Shown here piece after piece: positions 28,844 through 40,797 of a stretch of 64,000 nucleotides of DNA. This DNA comes from Bacteroidales bacterium. GTDB lineage: Bacteria > Bacteroidota > Bacteroidia > Bacteroidales > UBA932. Below the pieces are notes generated by a model. The model saw only the letters and a program-made list of their open reading frames with translations. It ran no database searches and had not been told where the DNA came from. The stretch covers positions 1 through 64,000 of the forward strand of contig JAQXKS010000017.1 of assembly GCA_029010575.1 (NCBI GenBank). The letters run 5' to 3'. The position numbers and the translations under genes are program-made. Each line of letters opens with the position of its first letter. The stretch's first letter is position 1.

Positions 28844-29551
28844 TCAGAAGTTTATGATGTTTGTTTCAAGATTCCTCAGGTCAATGGTCCAGAGTTTTCC
28901 AAGTAACGGTTCACCGATTCCGACTATGAGCTTGACAGCTTCGTTAGCCATGATGCTCCCTACTACTGCCGGAGTGGTTCCTGCTACGGAGTTATCCGGA
29001 ACAATGGCCTTGACACCCTCGGGTGAAAGGGACTCTGTCTGAGGGTAGAGATCGCTGTATCTGATGGTTCCTTTGCTTGGGTGGAAAATGGATACCTGGC
29101 CTTCAAAACCGTGGATTGCACCATAAATGTAGGGTATGTCGGCATCTTCACAATACTTTGCTATAAGATGTCTGGTGGAGAAGTTGTCACAACCGTCTAT
29201 GACAATGTCATAGCCATCGAGAAGGGTCCTATAGTTATGTCGGTCAAGGCGGCTGTTGAAGCTTTTGACTATGATGGTGCTGTTTATTCTCCTGAGATGC
29301 TCTGCCGCTTTGATGGCTTTGCTCTCCCCGATTTCATCTTCGGTGTAGAGGACCTGTCTCTGGAGGTTGTTCAGGCTGACAGTGTCGTTGTCGATAAGTC
29401 CGATGGTGCCCACTCCTGCTGCAGCAAGATAGAGGGAGATGGGAGAACCCAGTCCTCCCACTCCGACTATTGCCACTTTGCTCTGTTGCATTCGGGCTTG
29501 ACCCTCTGTCGACCAGCCCTCCAGAGCAATTTGTCTTTGGTATCTATTCAT
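28844..29551 (-). CDS. thiF: ThiF/MoeB/HesA family adenylyltransferase (ORF track start 29563)
   Basis: VAIVGVGGLGSPISLYLAAAGVG; DGCDNFSTRHL; in thi operon. Confidence 0.9.
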   Translation of the reverse strand: MNRYQRQIALEGWSTEGQARMQQSKVAIVGVGGLGSPISLYLAAAGVGTIGLIDNDTVSLNNLQRQVLYTEDEIGESKAIKAAEHLRRINSTIIVKSFNSRLDRHNYRTLLDGYDIVIDGCDNFSTRHLIAKYCEDADIPYIYGAIHGFEGQVSIFHPSKGTIRYSDLYPQTESLSPEGVKAIVPDNSVAGTTPAVVGSIMANEAVKLIVGIGEPLLGKLWTIDLRNLETNIINF

Positions 29552-30672
29552 TTTACGTAACAATCAAAAGATGAGTCCCAGTCTTTCCATACAGGTTCGA
29601 TGCCAAGTTCTTTGAGCTTGGATGTCACCTGTAATGCGGTCCTCTCATCGCTGACATGGAACTGCTCGAGAGCTTGCGGGTAGGTATAGTATCCCCCGGG
29701 CTCTGTCTTGCTTTCGGCACTCATGGTGGTCACTCCGAGGGTCGCCATATTGTCTCTGAATTCCGGAGTTTCACGAGTTGAGTATGAGATGTCGACATCA
29801 TGGTCAAAGATTCTCATTGCGAAGGTAAGCTGTGCAAGTTCCTTATCGCTCATTATGACATTGGGGGTGAATCCTCCGTTTTCGGCAGGACGCATTCTCG
29901 GGAAGTTCACGCTGTATTTTGTTCTCCAGTACTTCTTGCGAAGGTAGCGCAGGTGGTATGCCATCATTGTGACATCGGTGTGCCACTCTTCAAGTCCGAT
30001 GAGAACTCCCATACCGATAGAGTGAACGCCGGCCATACCCATTCGGTCAAAACCGTTGACTCTCCATTCGAAGTTGGATTTCATACCCTTGGGGTGGTAG
30101 ATCTTGTAATTTTCCCTGTTGTATGTCTCCTGGAAACAGATCACTCCGTTAAGTCCATGGGTAACCAGTTCGGCATACTCTTCAGCCTTGAGAGGCATTA
30201 CCTCAATCTTGAGATTGGCGAAATACCTCTTGGCGATGTCAAGAGCCTTGGCAAGATAGGGGACACCTGCCTTGACTGGGTTTTCTCCTGTCACCATCAG
30301 CAGGTTCTCGAACGGGCCAAGTTTTTTGATAGCCTTGAACTCATCTTCCATCTGCTCGGTGGTCAGGATGGTCCTGGCCATGGGATTGCTGATATGGAAT
30401 CCGCAGTAAACACATGAGTTTGTACACGAGTTGGTCAGGTAAAGCGGAATGAACATCGACATTGTCTTGCCGAATCTCTCCTGTGTATATTTACGGCTAA
30501 GGAATGCCATCTGCTCCAGATAGGGCTGTGCGGCAGGGGATATGAGAGCCATGAAATCTTCAACATCACAATTCTCTTTTGCAAGTGCCCTGCGGACATC
30601 AGAATCTTTTTTTGCAAAGATTTTTTCCGTGGTCTCCTTCCAGGAGATCTTTTCCAATTCTTCTGAAAACAT
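29548..30672 (-). CDS. thiH: 2-iminoacetate synthase ThiH
   Basis: Radical SAM motif CTNSCVYCGF; AEEYAELVTHGLNGVICFQETYN. Confidence 0.95.
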   Translation of the reverse strand: MFSEELEKISWKETTEKIFAKKDSDVRRALAKENCDVEDFMALISPAAQPYLEQMAFLSRKYTQERFGKTMSMFIPLYLTNSCTNSCVYCGFHISNPMARTILTTEQMEDEFKAIKKLGPFENLLMVTGENPVKAGVPYLAKALDIAKRYFANLKIEVMPLKAEEYAELVTHGLNGVICFQETYNRENYKIYHPKGMKSNFEWRVNGFDRMGMAGVHSIGMGVLIGLEEWHTDVTMMAYHLRYLRKKYWRTKYSVNFPRMRPAENGGFTPNVIMSDKELAQLTFAMRIFDHDVDISYSTRETPEFRDNMATLGVTTMSAESKTEPGGYYTYPQALEQFHVSDERTALQVTSKLKELGIEPVWKDWDSSFDCYVK

Positions 30673-30673
30673 C

Positions 30674-32371
<1,698 letters not shown>

Positions 32372-33148
32372 TTAATTGTTAAGGAATGCTGTCAAGGGTG
32401 AGGAAGCGCTGGCTGTCATATCTGAGGAGACTGCGCCCAGACCTGCTTCATATGCTCTTCTGCCTGCGATAACCGCCTCCTTGAATGCTATTGCCATTTC
32501 CACGGGATCAGCTGCAACAGCTATTGCCGTATTGACAAGGCAGGCATCTGCTCCCAGCTCCATTGCTTGTGCGGCGTGGCTGGGTGCACCGATTCCGGCA
32601 TCCACTATCACAGGTACATTGGCCTGTTCGATGATAATCTTCAGAAAATCGAGTGTTCTGAGTCCCTTGTTGGTACCGATAGGTGCTCCCAAAGGCATTA
32701 CGGTAGCTGCTCCGGCCTCTTCGAGATGCTTGCAGAGAGTGGGGTCTGCCTGACAATAGGGGAGTACGACAAAACCGAGTTTTACAAGTTCCTCAGTAGC
32801 CTTAAGTGTTTCGATGGAGTCAGGCAAGAGATATTTCGGATCAGGATGAATTTCGAGCTTGAGCCAGTTGGTTCCAAAGGCCTCGCGGGCCATCTTTGCC
32901 GCAAAGACTGCTTCCTGTGCTGTCCTTACACCTGAAGTGTTGGGGAGTAACTGTATGGATGGAGTAATGATGTGGTTTAGCAGATCATCTTCCTTGTCTT
33001 CCAGTTCCACCCTTTTCATCGCCATTGTCACCATCTGTGTGCCTGATGCGGCAATGGCTTCTTTCATAAGCCGGTTTGAAGAGAACTTTCCGGTTCCCAA
33101 AAAGAGGCGTGACGAGAAATCACGTCCGGCAATTGTAAGAGTTTTCAT
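32372..33148 (-). CDS. thiG: Thiazole synthase ThiG
   Basis: [48 protein letters not shown]. Confidence 0.95.
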   Translation of the reverse strand: MKTLTIAGRDFSSRLFLGTGKFSSNRLMKEAIAASGTQMVTMAMKRVELEDKEDDLLNHIITPSIQLLPNTSGVRTAQEAVFAAKMAREAFGTNWLKLEIHPDPKYLLPDSIETLKATEELVKLGFVVLPYCQADPTLCKHLEEAGAATVMPLGAPIGTNKGLRTLDFLKIIIEQANVPVIVDAGIGAPSHAAQAMELGADACLVNTAIAVAADPVEMAIAFKEAVIAGRRAYEAGLGAVSSDMTASASSPLTAFLNN

Positions 33149-33154
33149 TATATG

Positions 33155-33781
33155 TTATTTATTTGAATTATAATTTACCAATCTTGTCATCTGTTCTACG
33201 GGGTCAAGTGCACTCAAGACACTGCCGCTTACGGCTATTCCGTCGACTCCCGTTGCAGCAAGTTCACAAATGTCAGCCTCTGTTATGCCCCCTATGGCAA
33301 TAAGGGGTATTGAGATCCCCTCATTTCGCATTCTTTTGACGATTGTGGTATATCCTTCCAATCCAAGGAGAGGACTCAGATTGCTCTTGGTAGCTGTATA
33401 TCTGAAGGGACCGCACCCTATGTAGTCGCCACCCTCCCGGTATATTTTAAGAATATCGTCATAGGTATTGGCAGTTCCGCCAATGATAAAACTCTTTCCG
33501 AGGTATTCTCTGGCCTGGACTATTGGCATATCGTTTTTTCCAAGGTGCACACCGTCGCATCCGGTCTCCTTGGCTATCTGTACATTGTCATCAATGATAA
33601 AAGTGGCTCCATATGCACGGCAGAGCTCTTTTGAGGCCAATGCATTAATTCGCAAAGTATCATTGTCTGCCCCTTTCATTCTGAGTTGAATCCAGCGGCA
33701 TCCACCCTTGAGCGCCATCTCTATTCCATCGAGATATCCTATTTTAGGGGTAGTATGGCTGATAAACTGAACCTGGAACAT
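33155..33781 (-). CDS. thiE: Thiamine-phosphate synthase ThiE (ORF track start 33892)
   Basis: GGCRWIQLRMKGAD; FIIDDNVQIAKETGCDGVHLGKNDMP; GGTANT; GCGPFRYTATK. Confidence 0.93.
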   Translation of the reverse strand: MFQVQFISHTTPKIGYLDGIEMALKGGCRWIQLRMKGADNDTLRINALASKELCRAYGATFIIDDNVQIAKETGCDGVHLGKNDMPIVQAREYLGKSFIIGGTANTYDDILKIYREGGDYIGCGPFRYTATKSNLSPLLGLEGYTTIVKRMRNEGISIPLIAIGGITEADICELAATGVDGIAVSGSVLSALDPVEQMTRLVNYNSNK

Positions 33782-33785
33782 TTTA

Positions 33786-33983
33786 TCAGCCTCCGCAAAC
33801 AGCTTTAATGATGATAATATCAGCCCCTTGGGTGATAGCTGTATTTTCCCACTCTGTGCGTGGAACCATATTGTTGTCAATGGCAATGGCAATCCCTGCT
33901 GAAGGAAGTGAAAGCTCCCGGTGGAGCTGGAGAATGTTTGTAGCAGATGTCTCTACCTCTTTGTGGTTTATCCTTACTTTCAT
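33786..33983 (-). CDS. thiS: Sulfur carrier protein ThiS
   Basis: Ubiquitin-like 65 aa protein ending in AVCGG. Confidence 0.92.
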   Translation of the reverse strand: MKVRINHKEVETSATNILQLHRELSLPSAGIAIAIDNNMVPRTEWENTAITQGADIIIIKAVCGG

Positions 33984-34027
33984 AACGTAATATATTGAAA
34001 TCTAAAACAAAGAGGTATGGCTTGAAA

Positions 34028-34120
34028 CAATTCCTACGGCAGCATTAACTGCATCAGGTCTAGGGTATAATCTCAGACTTCACCGGCACTTGGCGCGCGT
34101 GGGGAAGACACCCCTTTGTA
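34028..34120 (-). ncRNA. TPP riboswitch upstream of the thi operon
   Basis: Minus strand GGGGTGTCTT...CCGGTGAAGTCTGAGATTATACCCTAGACCTGATGCAGTTAATGCTGCCGTAGGAA matches the conserved THI element (CUGAGA, ACCUGAU, GCGUAGGGA-like). Confidence 0.93.
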
Positions 34121-34174
34121 TCTGGCAACAAAGTTATATTATTCTTTTGATAAAGACAAGAAATATATAATAAA

Positions 34175-34217
34175 GAGAGAGACCCCGTGAGGAATATAGC
34201 TTCCTACGGAGTCTCTC
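34175..34217 (-). terminator. Terminator hairpin after the V-ATPase operon
   Basis: GAGAGAGACCCCGTGAGGAA...TTCCTACGGAGTCTCTC, imperfect long stem followed by a T-rich tail on minus. Confidence 0.65.
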
Positions 34218-34240
34218 CCTATTTTCAGATATTCTCTAAA

Positions 34241-34693
34241 TTAGGGAAGTGCAAGGAATGCGCATGCAAATGCGAGGATGGCGTAAAGTTCAGGGAATAC
34301 TGCAAGGATCATAGTTTTTGAGAATACATCCTGACCATTGGCCATTTCGTTGATACCATTTGCAACCAGACCTGCCTGACGGATTGCAGAGTAGATACCT
34401 ACAAATCCGAGTGATATAGCAGCAGCGAACATAGCGAGAGCCTGATTCATTGAGAGAACATCCATGCCCTGAAGTGAAGAGAGCATAAGGAAGAATGCTG
34501 CGAAGCCATATAGACCTTGTGTTGAAGGGAGCACGCAAAGGAGCATCGCCTTACCGAACATGTTAGGGTTTTTCTTAAGACCGGCTACGGTGGTATTTCC
34601 GCCAACCGCAACCCCGATTGCACTACCTATACAGGTGAGAATCATCATAATTGCCATACCGGCATAAGCTAAAACAAAAGATGTTGTTGCCAT
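34241..34693 (-). CDS. ntpK: V-type ATP synthase subunit K (rotor ring)
   Basis: Two hairpin repeats, PSTQGLYGF, SAIRQAGLVANGI, PELYAILAF. Confidence 0.92.
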   Translation of the reverse strand: MATTSFVLAYAGMAIMMILTCIGSAIGVAVGGNTTVAGLKKNPNMFGKAMLLCVLPSTQGLYGFAAFFLMLSSLQGMDVLSMNQALAMFAAAISLGFVGIYSAIRQAGLVANGINEMANGQDVFSKTMILAVFPELYAILAFACAFLALP

Positions 34694-34722
34694 AATTTAA
34701 TAGTTGTTTATTGTTTGTTTAT

Positions 34723-36516
34723 TTATTTGTTACTAAGTGGTTTGAATGCGCGTCCGCCTCCTACGAAGCCTGCATTCTTGTAGAACTCTACGAAAGTCAG
34801 ACGTACAGGGTGTACGAATGCACCAAGGCAGGAGAGTCCCATTACTGCCAGGTGACCGAATATCAGGAATACTACAGTCAGAACCCAACCGACATACGGA
34901 ATTCCGGTAAATTGCATTGCAATGGAGTTAATTACGAATGCAAGGATACCTCCTGTGGTTCCCAATCCGAAGAGTCTGATGTATGAGAGCATATCTCCAA
35001 ATATGCCTGTGATGTCATATAGAGAGATGATTCCCATCAGAGGTCGGAGTAGGAAATTCTTGTTGGGCTTGCTGCAAAAGAGCACAAGTACAAGTCCCGT
35101 TATTCCCATCACGTAGCCCGCTGTCTGTGGAATAAGGGGCGAGCCCATCTCCATTGATGCATAGGCTGCCGCAGCCCAAACTATTACAAGACTCCATCCG
35201 ATTTCGGTAAGACCTTCGTCTATTCTTCCCTTGCTCAATGCAAAGATTGCTCTGAGGATTCTGGCAAAGACGATTTGGAACAATCCGAAGATAATGGAGA
35301 ACCAGAACATCTTTATGTCGCTGAAGAAGAGACCCTTTATGCTGTCGGGCATACTTGGGATAATCTCTGCGAGTTTGAGTCCGAAGAATGTTCCAGAAAG
35401 CAGAGGCATGAGTGTGGATCCTACTCCCAGCCAAAATATGAGGAAACCGTAATTCCTGAATTTCGGAAGTGCGAATACAGCTGCAAGTCCTGTAAGTATA
35501 AGAATCAATCCATACCCCATATCCCCCAGACAAAGTCCGAAGAAGAGCATGTAGAATGGAGCGAAGAAGGGAGTAAGGTCGAGCTCATCGTAGGTGGGAA
35601 GGATATAGAGTCCACCTATGGGTTCAAATGCCTTGGCGAACCAGTTACTTTTAAGCTTGATAGGAGGGTTATCTTCTCCCTTTGCCTTTTCACTCAGATA
35701 GATGACATCTGAAGAGTCGAGAAACTCTTTGATAACATTGTCATCATCCTTTGGAGCAAAGCCTTCAAGGACAGAGATAGTGCCTTCACCCTCTCTGGAA
35801 CCGCTTACAGATGCCAGATAGAGGTCAAGATCTTTGAAGAGTGCATCACTCTGACTTGAAAGCCATTCACACTTGTCAGCGTAACCGGCACATTCAGCCA
35901 AAAGAGTATCTCTCTGATCTTTAAGAGCCTTGAGCTCTCTCTCTATTATGTCAGCGCTCCTGTCGGGAAATTTCGCCGGGTTAAGAGGTAGTGAGCACTC
36001 TTCGCCCTGCGGTACAGCCACGGCAAAATATACATTGCCGCCTTCCCGATTGAGGATCTGGATTGCATACTCCTGTTCCCATCCTGCATCATACCTCTTT
36101 TCGGTAGTGGAGTAGAAACATAGTCTGAATCCGAGAGAGTTGATTCGTTCTAAATCTTCATGTGAGAAGAGTCCCCAAGGGGCGCTCTCTGCAAGCTCCC
36201 TCTCAAGAGAGGCAATCTCGGTCCTAAGTTCTTCGCGTTTTGCAAAGTTGTCCTCAGCTGCCCTTACCATCTCTTCCGAAGAGGCAGTGTTGTCCTTTGC
36301 TGACTTTATGGAAGAGTTCTCTTTTCTGAAGATTTTAAGGCGTGAGATAATATCCTGATATCTCTTGTACAGATTCATCATCTCTACGGAATGGCTGTCA
36401 GTAGGGACATCACTGCGTGTGATATCCACCAGACCCAGATTCTGAACCTTTGAAAGGAAATCATCCAACTCGTTGGAAAGGAGTATGAATGAGTATTTGG
36501 TCATTTTCGTAATCAT
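34723..36516 (-). CDS. ntpI: V-type ATP synthase subunit I
   Basis: Coiled-coil N-terminus, multi-TM C-terminus with GDMGYGLILI and LSYIRLFGLG. Confidence 0.92.
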   Translation of the reverse strand: MITKMTKYSFILLSNELDDFLSKVQNLGLVDITRSDVPTDSHSVEMMNLYKRYQDIISRLKIFRKENSSIKSAKDNTASSEEMVRAAEDNFAKREELRTEIASLERELAESAPWGLFSHEDLERINSLGFRLCFYSTTEKRYDAGWEQEYAIQILNREGGNVYFAVAVPQGEECSLPLNPAKFPDRSADIIERELKALKDQRDTLLAECAGYADKCEWLSSQSDALFKDLDLYLASVSGSREGEGTISVLEGFAPKDDDNVIKEFLDSSDVIYLSEKAKGEDNPPIKLKSNWFAKAFEPIGGLYILPTYDELDLTPFFAPFYMLFFGLCLGDMGYGLILILTGLAAVFALPKFRNYGFLIFWLGVGSTLMPLLSGTFFGLKLAEIIPSMPDSIKGLFFSDIKMFWFSIIFGLFQIVFARILRAIFALSKGRIDEGLTEIGWSLVIVWAAAAYASMEMGSPLIPQTAGYVMGITGLVLVLFCSKPNKNFLLRPLMGIISLYDITGIFGDMLSYIRLFGLGTTGGILAFVINSIAMQFTGIPYVGWVLTVVFLIFGHLAVMGLSCLGAFVHPVRLTFVEFYKNAGFVGGGRAFKPLSNK

Positions 36517-36518
36517 TG

Positions 36519-37121
36519 TTATGCCTCCTCTTCTTCCAAGTCGTGTCTTGTTTTAACGATTTTCTGTGAAGCTTTGGAGAGATTCTCTTCATCCTCCATA
36601 AAGCGTTTGATCTTCAGGATTGCTTCCTGGTATCCGGGAATCTGTACCTTTTCGTAAAGATTTACCTTTTGAGTGGTCTTCTTTCTTGAATAGTCCAGAA
36701 TACGGCTCTTGTAAGCGCATATTTCAGATTCGATACCAAGTACCGCAAGGTTTTTGAGGATATTGACACCCTCTGCATACCATAACGGTTTGCGGAATAA
36801 GTCATATTCCTTCACTTCGTATTTTACCTCCACGAGCTCGGGAATCTTGACTCCTGCCAGCTTTGCGGTGCGAATCTCAACATGCTGGACAGATACCAGT
36901 CCAGGTTCGAATTCGTTCCATAATCCTGCCAGATATTCATATTGCTTCAGTGATGCGGCAAGCTCTTCCAACAGCTCCTCAGAGCGCTGCTTTGCCCTCT
37001 TTACTTCAAGACGCAGGGCAGATTCCTTGTTCTTGAGTGTAGGCAAGGCGCGTGTACGAACCTTCAACTGCTTGTTGAGTTCGTTCAACGAGGTCTTGTT
37101 ATATTGGAATTTTATTGCCAT
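36519..37121 (-). CDS. ntpD: V-type ATP synthase subunit D
   Basis: YNKTSLNELNKQLKVRTRALPTLKNKESALRLEV. Confidence 0.9.
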   Translation of the reverse strand: MAIKFQYNKTSLNELNKQLKVRTRALPTLKNKESALRLEVKRAKQRSEELLEELAASLKQYEYLAGLWNEFEPGLVSVQHVEIRTAKLAGVKIPELVEVKYEVKEYDLFRKPLWYAEGVNILKNLAVLGIESEICAYKSRILDYSRKKTTQKVNLYEKVQIPGYQEAILKIKRFMEDEENLSKASQKIVKTRHDLEEEEA

Positions 37122-38461
37122 TTGCCGTATTTCTTAATAAGTGCTTCTTTTATACCTGTTTCAGCAGGGGTAAAATATTTGCCGAAGAGCTCCCAACCAG
37201 TTTCAAGCATCTGCTCGATAGGAATATTGACATCGATGGCCAACAGTCTGTTGGAATACTCTTTTGCGTAGTCAAGGCAGCGGTTGTCGTAATCGCTCAG
37301 GTCAAAACCGTTTTCAAGTTTGGTCTTTGCGTTGGCAGCATCTGCGTAGAGACGGACTGCCGTGTTCATCACCTGGGAGTGGTCTTCCCTGGTCTGTTTT
37401 CCAATTACCAGCTGTTTCAGACGTGAAAGTGAACGGAAGGGGTCGACGATGACCTTTCCTGTATCGGAGTCGTGTCTGAGGAAGAGCTGACCTTCTGTGA
37501 TATAACCTGTGTTGTCAGGAATTGCATGGGTGATATCGCCATCGTTAAGCGTGGTTACCGCAATGATGGTTATTGAACCTCCGTCGGGAAGCTGGACTGC
37601 CTTTTCGTAGATCTTTGCCAGATCCGAGTAGAGTGAACCGGGCATGGAGTCCTTCGAAGGAATCTGGTCCATACGGTTGCTCACGATCGAGAGGGCATCC
37701 GCGTAGAGTGTCATGTCTGTAAGCAGGACGAGGACCTTTTCATTCTTGTCCACTGCAAAGTACTCTGCAGCGGTAAGGGCCATGTCAGGGATGAGAAGAC
37801 GCTCTACAGGAGGCTGCTCTGTCGTATTTACGAAACTGATAATCTTGTTGAGGGCTCCTGCACTTTCGAATGTGTGTTTGAAGTAGAGGTAGTCGTCATT
37901 GGTAAGACCCATGCCGCCGAGGATAATCTTGTCAACATCTGCCCTGAGGGCAACCATTGCCATTACCTGGTTGTAAGGCTGGTCAGGGTTTGCGAAGAAA
38001 GGAATCTTCTGACCTGACACCAGGGTGTTGTTGAGGTCGATGCCGGCAATACCGGTAGGAATAAGCTGCGAGGGCTGTTTTCTCTTGTAGGGGTTTACCG
38101 AAGGACCTCCGATATATCTGCGTTCTCCTTCTACGGGGGCGCCACCGTCTATAGGCTGGCCGTATGCGTTGAAGAAACGTCCTGCCAGGTCTTCGCTGAC
38201 ATTGAGTGCTGGTGGTTCTCCGAAGAAGATAACCTCAGAGTCTGTAGGGATACCTTCTGTTCCTTCAAAGACCTGAAGTGTCACCAGGTCTCCTTTAAGT
38301 TTGACCACCTGTGCCAGACGTCCGTCCACTGTAGCAAGCTCATCGTTGGAGACACCTTCTGCTCTTACTGTTACAGTAGCTTTGGTAATCGCCTCGAGCT
38401 TTGTATATATTCTTTGAAATGCTTTAGTTGTCATTGCGGGTGTATTTGTCAATCTGTTCAA
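37112..38461 (-). CDS. ntpB: V-type ATP synthase subunit B
   Basis: FFGEPPALNVSEDLAGRFFNAYGQPIDGG; IPTGIAGIDLNNTLVSGQKIPFF. Confidence 0.95.
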   Translation of the reverse strand: MNRLTNTPAMTTKAFQRIYTKLEAITKATVTVRAEGVSNDELATVDGRLAQVVKLKGDLVTLQVFEGTEGIPTDSEVIFFGEPPALNVSEDLAGRFFNAYGQPIDGGAPVEGERRYIGGPSVNPYKRKQPSQLIPTGIAGIDLNNTLVSGQKIPFFANPDQPYNQVMAMVALRADVDKIILGGMGLTNDDYLYFKHTFESAGALNKIISFVNTTEQPPVERLLIPDMALTAAEYFAVDKNEKVLVLLTDMTLYADALSIVSNRMDQIPSKDSMPGSLYSDLAKIYEKAVQLPDGGSITIIAVTTLNDGDITHAIPDNTGYITEGQLFLRHDSDTGKVIVDPFRSLSRLKQLVIGKQTREDHSQVMNTAVRLYADAANAKTKLENGFDLSDYDNRCLDYAKEYSNRLLAIDVNIPIEQMLETGWELFGKYFTPAETGIKEALIKKYGKWQ

Positions 38462-40187
38462 TATAGTTATAGAAGCTTTCGCTCTTGTACTCTGAGTAGT
38501 TCATCTGCTTGAAGATGTTGATAACCTCCTTGTAGAATTTGGTACACTCTTCGAATCCTTCAAAATTGCGAGGGGTATCGCAGACCTGAAGAACTTTGGT
38601 CAGCATGAATTCTTGCCTTTCAAAAGGTGTAGAGCAATCGATGTTGTCAAATGCATCTTGCTGGAGGATGATGAAGTCAATGAGCTCAGATTTCCAATAT
38701 CTTTCGTGGTAGCTTACTGGGACACCGTCATCACCGAGGATGTTGATCTGTTCATATGCCTCCTTACCTCTGAGTACCAGATTCTTGGCCTCGAGAACCT
38801 TTTCAACCCAGTCAGGTGAGACTTTGGACTTGAGGTAATCGACTATTTCGGGATACTCGAGGTATTTGGAGTATGAGTCGATAGGGTCGACTGCAGGGTA
38901 TCTCTTCTTGTCGGCACGGTTCTGGGAAAGGGCATAGAAGCAGCGTGCCGCCTTCTTGGTGGATTCTGTTACAGGCTCCTTCAGGTTACCTCCCGCAGGG
39001 GATACCGTTCCGATGAATGTTACGGCACCGCTCTCTCCGTTATAGAGTGTTACCACACCTGCACGTGCATAGAAGTTGGATATGGTTGACGACAGGTCGA
39101 CAGGGAACGCATCTGCTCCGGGGAGCTCTTCCATACGGTTACTCATCTCCCTGAGCGCTTGTGCCCAACGTGATGTAGAGTCTGCAAGCAGAAGGACTCT
39201 GAGACCCATAGAACGGTAATATTCGCATATGGTCATCGCTGTGTATACAGATGCTTCACGTGCTGCAACAGGCATGTTCGAGGTGTTACAGATAATGGTG
39301 GTTCTTTCCATGAGTGAACGACCTGTGTGGGGGTCGATCAGTTCAGGAAACTCTGTGAAGATTTCCACTACCTCGTTTGCTCGTTCACCACAGGCTGCCA
39401 TTACGATAACGTCAGCCTCTCCCTGTTTTGCAATTGCGTGCTGGAGCACGGTCTTACCGCAACCGAAAGGTCCGGGAATAAATCCTGTACCACCCTCAGC
39501 GATGGGGTTGAAGGTGTCGATACATCTGACACCTGTCTCCATGACACGGTAGGGACGCGGTTTCTCTTTGTATGCAGTGATTGCGACTTTGACAGGCCAT
39601 TTCTGTATCATTGTGACTGTGTGTTCGTCACCATTGGCATCTGTGAGCACCGCTATGGTGTCAGATGCTCTGTATGAACCTGCCCCAACGATTGATTTGA
39701 CGGTATATTCTCCTGTGAATGAGAAAGGTACCATTATTTTGTGAGGGAGCCATCCCTCTTTGATCTCTCCAAGCCAGTATGACGCATATACTTTGTCACC
39801 GGCTTTGGCACAAGGGGTGAAATCCCATTTTTTCTCTTTGTCGATTGCGGATGTGTATTCTCCTCGTTTCAGGAAGACATCTTCCATTGTAGCGAGGTTG
39901 TTCTGCAAGCCGTCATAGTTGCTTGAGAGAAGTCCGGGACCGAGCTCCACTTCGAGCATGTGACCCTCAAACTCTACCTTATCTCCCTTCTTAAGACCTC
40001 TGGTGCTTTCATACACCTGAACCGAGGCCTTGTTACCTGTCACCTTGATGACTTCGGACATAAGTTTGGTCTCTCCAAGGTAGATATAGCATATTTCATT
40101 TTGAGATACAGGTCCGTTTACCTCCACTGTAACGAGGTTGGAGATAATCCCTGTAACTATACCTGTGGTTTTTTGACTTTGATCCAT
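38424..40187 (-). CDS. ntpA: V-type ATP synthase subunit A (catalytic)
   Basis: Walker A GPFGCGKTVLQHAIAKQ; LLADSTSRWAQALREMSNRMEELPGADAFP. Confidence 0.96.
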   Translation of the reverse strand: MDQSQKTTGIVTGIISNLVTVEVNGPVSQNEICYIYLGETKLMSEVIKVTGNKASVQVYESTRGLKKGDKVEFEGHMLEVELGPGLLSSNYDGLQNNLATMEDVFLKRGEYTSAIDKEKKWDFTPCAKAGDKVYASYWLGEIKEGWLPHKIMVPFSFTGEYTVKSIVGAGSYRASDTIAVLTDANGDEHTVTMIQKWPVKVAITAYKEKPRPYRVMETGVRCIDTFNPIAEGGTGFIPGPFGCGKTVLQHAIAKQGEADVIVMAACGERANEVVEIFTEFPELIDPHTGRSLMERTTIICNTSNMPVAAREASVYTAMTICEYYRSMGLRVLLLADSTSRWAQALREMSNRMEELPGADAFPVDLSSTISNFYARAGVVTLYNGESGAVTFIGTVSPAGGNLKEPVTESTKKAARCFYALSQNRADKKRYPAVDPIDSYSKYLEYPEIVDYLKSKVSPDWVEKVLEAKNLVLRGKEAYEQINILGDDGVPVSYHERYWKSELIDFIILQQDAFDNIDCSTPFERQEFMLTKVLQVCDTPRNFEGFEECTKFYKEVINIFKQMNYSEYKSESFYNYIEQIDKYTRNDN

Positions 40188-40209
40188 ATAGTGTTATATA
40201 ATTATCTGT

Positions 40210-40797
40210 TTAGAAATCTATTCCCTTGAATGTTCCTCTTACTTCTGTTACGAACTGTTCGAACAGAACAGCTCCTCTTTCGCGGTCGAGTGATGACCAC
40301 CTGCGCAGGATAATCCCTTTGGCAAGGAATGCGAGGATGACATCCATGTCGAAATAGTGTCCATTGATCATCTCGTTGATCTTGTCCCATTTGAGCTTGT
40401 CCATCTGGGCCTCTCTTTCGATGATGTTCTTGTTTTCAAGTATTGACCTGATTTCAGGAAGTTCCTTGATGCTCCTGTCGGTCTCTCCGACTCTGTACCT
40501 GTCCCCCTTTTCCTGATCCGCAGATGCGAGGAATTCGACCTGCAGGTTTCGCAGATTGCGGTCAAAAGCGAAATAGTCGCTCAAAAATTTACATTTGAGC
40601 TTACCGATCTCACGGTAGAAATGGCGGGAAAGATTAGCCGGTGTCAATCCATATTCAAACCACGCGACGATCCTTCTGTCTCTCTCCGAGAGATTCTCCT
40701 TAATCATTGTAGAAAACTTGTCATAGGAGAACTCCTTGAGCGAGAAGTCAGCAACCAGATCGGGCAGCGAGGCTATTATATAATGGTAATTATGCAT
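40210..40797 (-). CDS. DUF2764 family protein in the V-ATPase operon
   Basis: HNYHYIIASLPDLVADFSLKEFSYDKF; conserved operon position between E and A subunits. Confidence 0.85.
   Translation of the reverse strand: MHNYHYIIASLPDLVADFSLKEFSYDKFSTMIKENLSERDRRIVAWFEYGLTPANLSRHFYREIGKLKCKFLSDYFAFDRNLRNLQVEFLASADQEKGDRYRVGETDRSIKELPEIRSILENKNIIEREAQMDKLKWDKINEMINGHYFDMDVILAFLAKGIILRRWSSLDRERGAVLFEQFVTEVRGTFKGIDF

Noticed and set aside
29800-30417. 205-aa plus-strand ORF opposite thiH
   Set aside because: Wholly antisense to a strongly supported ThiH gene; low-complexity, Cys/His-rich shadow translation.
35015-35533. 172-aa minus-strand ORF
   Set aside because: Alternate frame within the V-ATPase subunit I gene.
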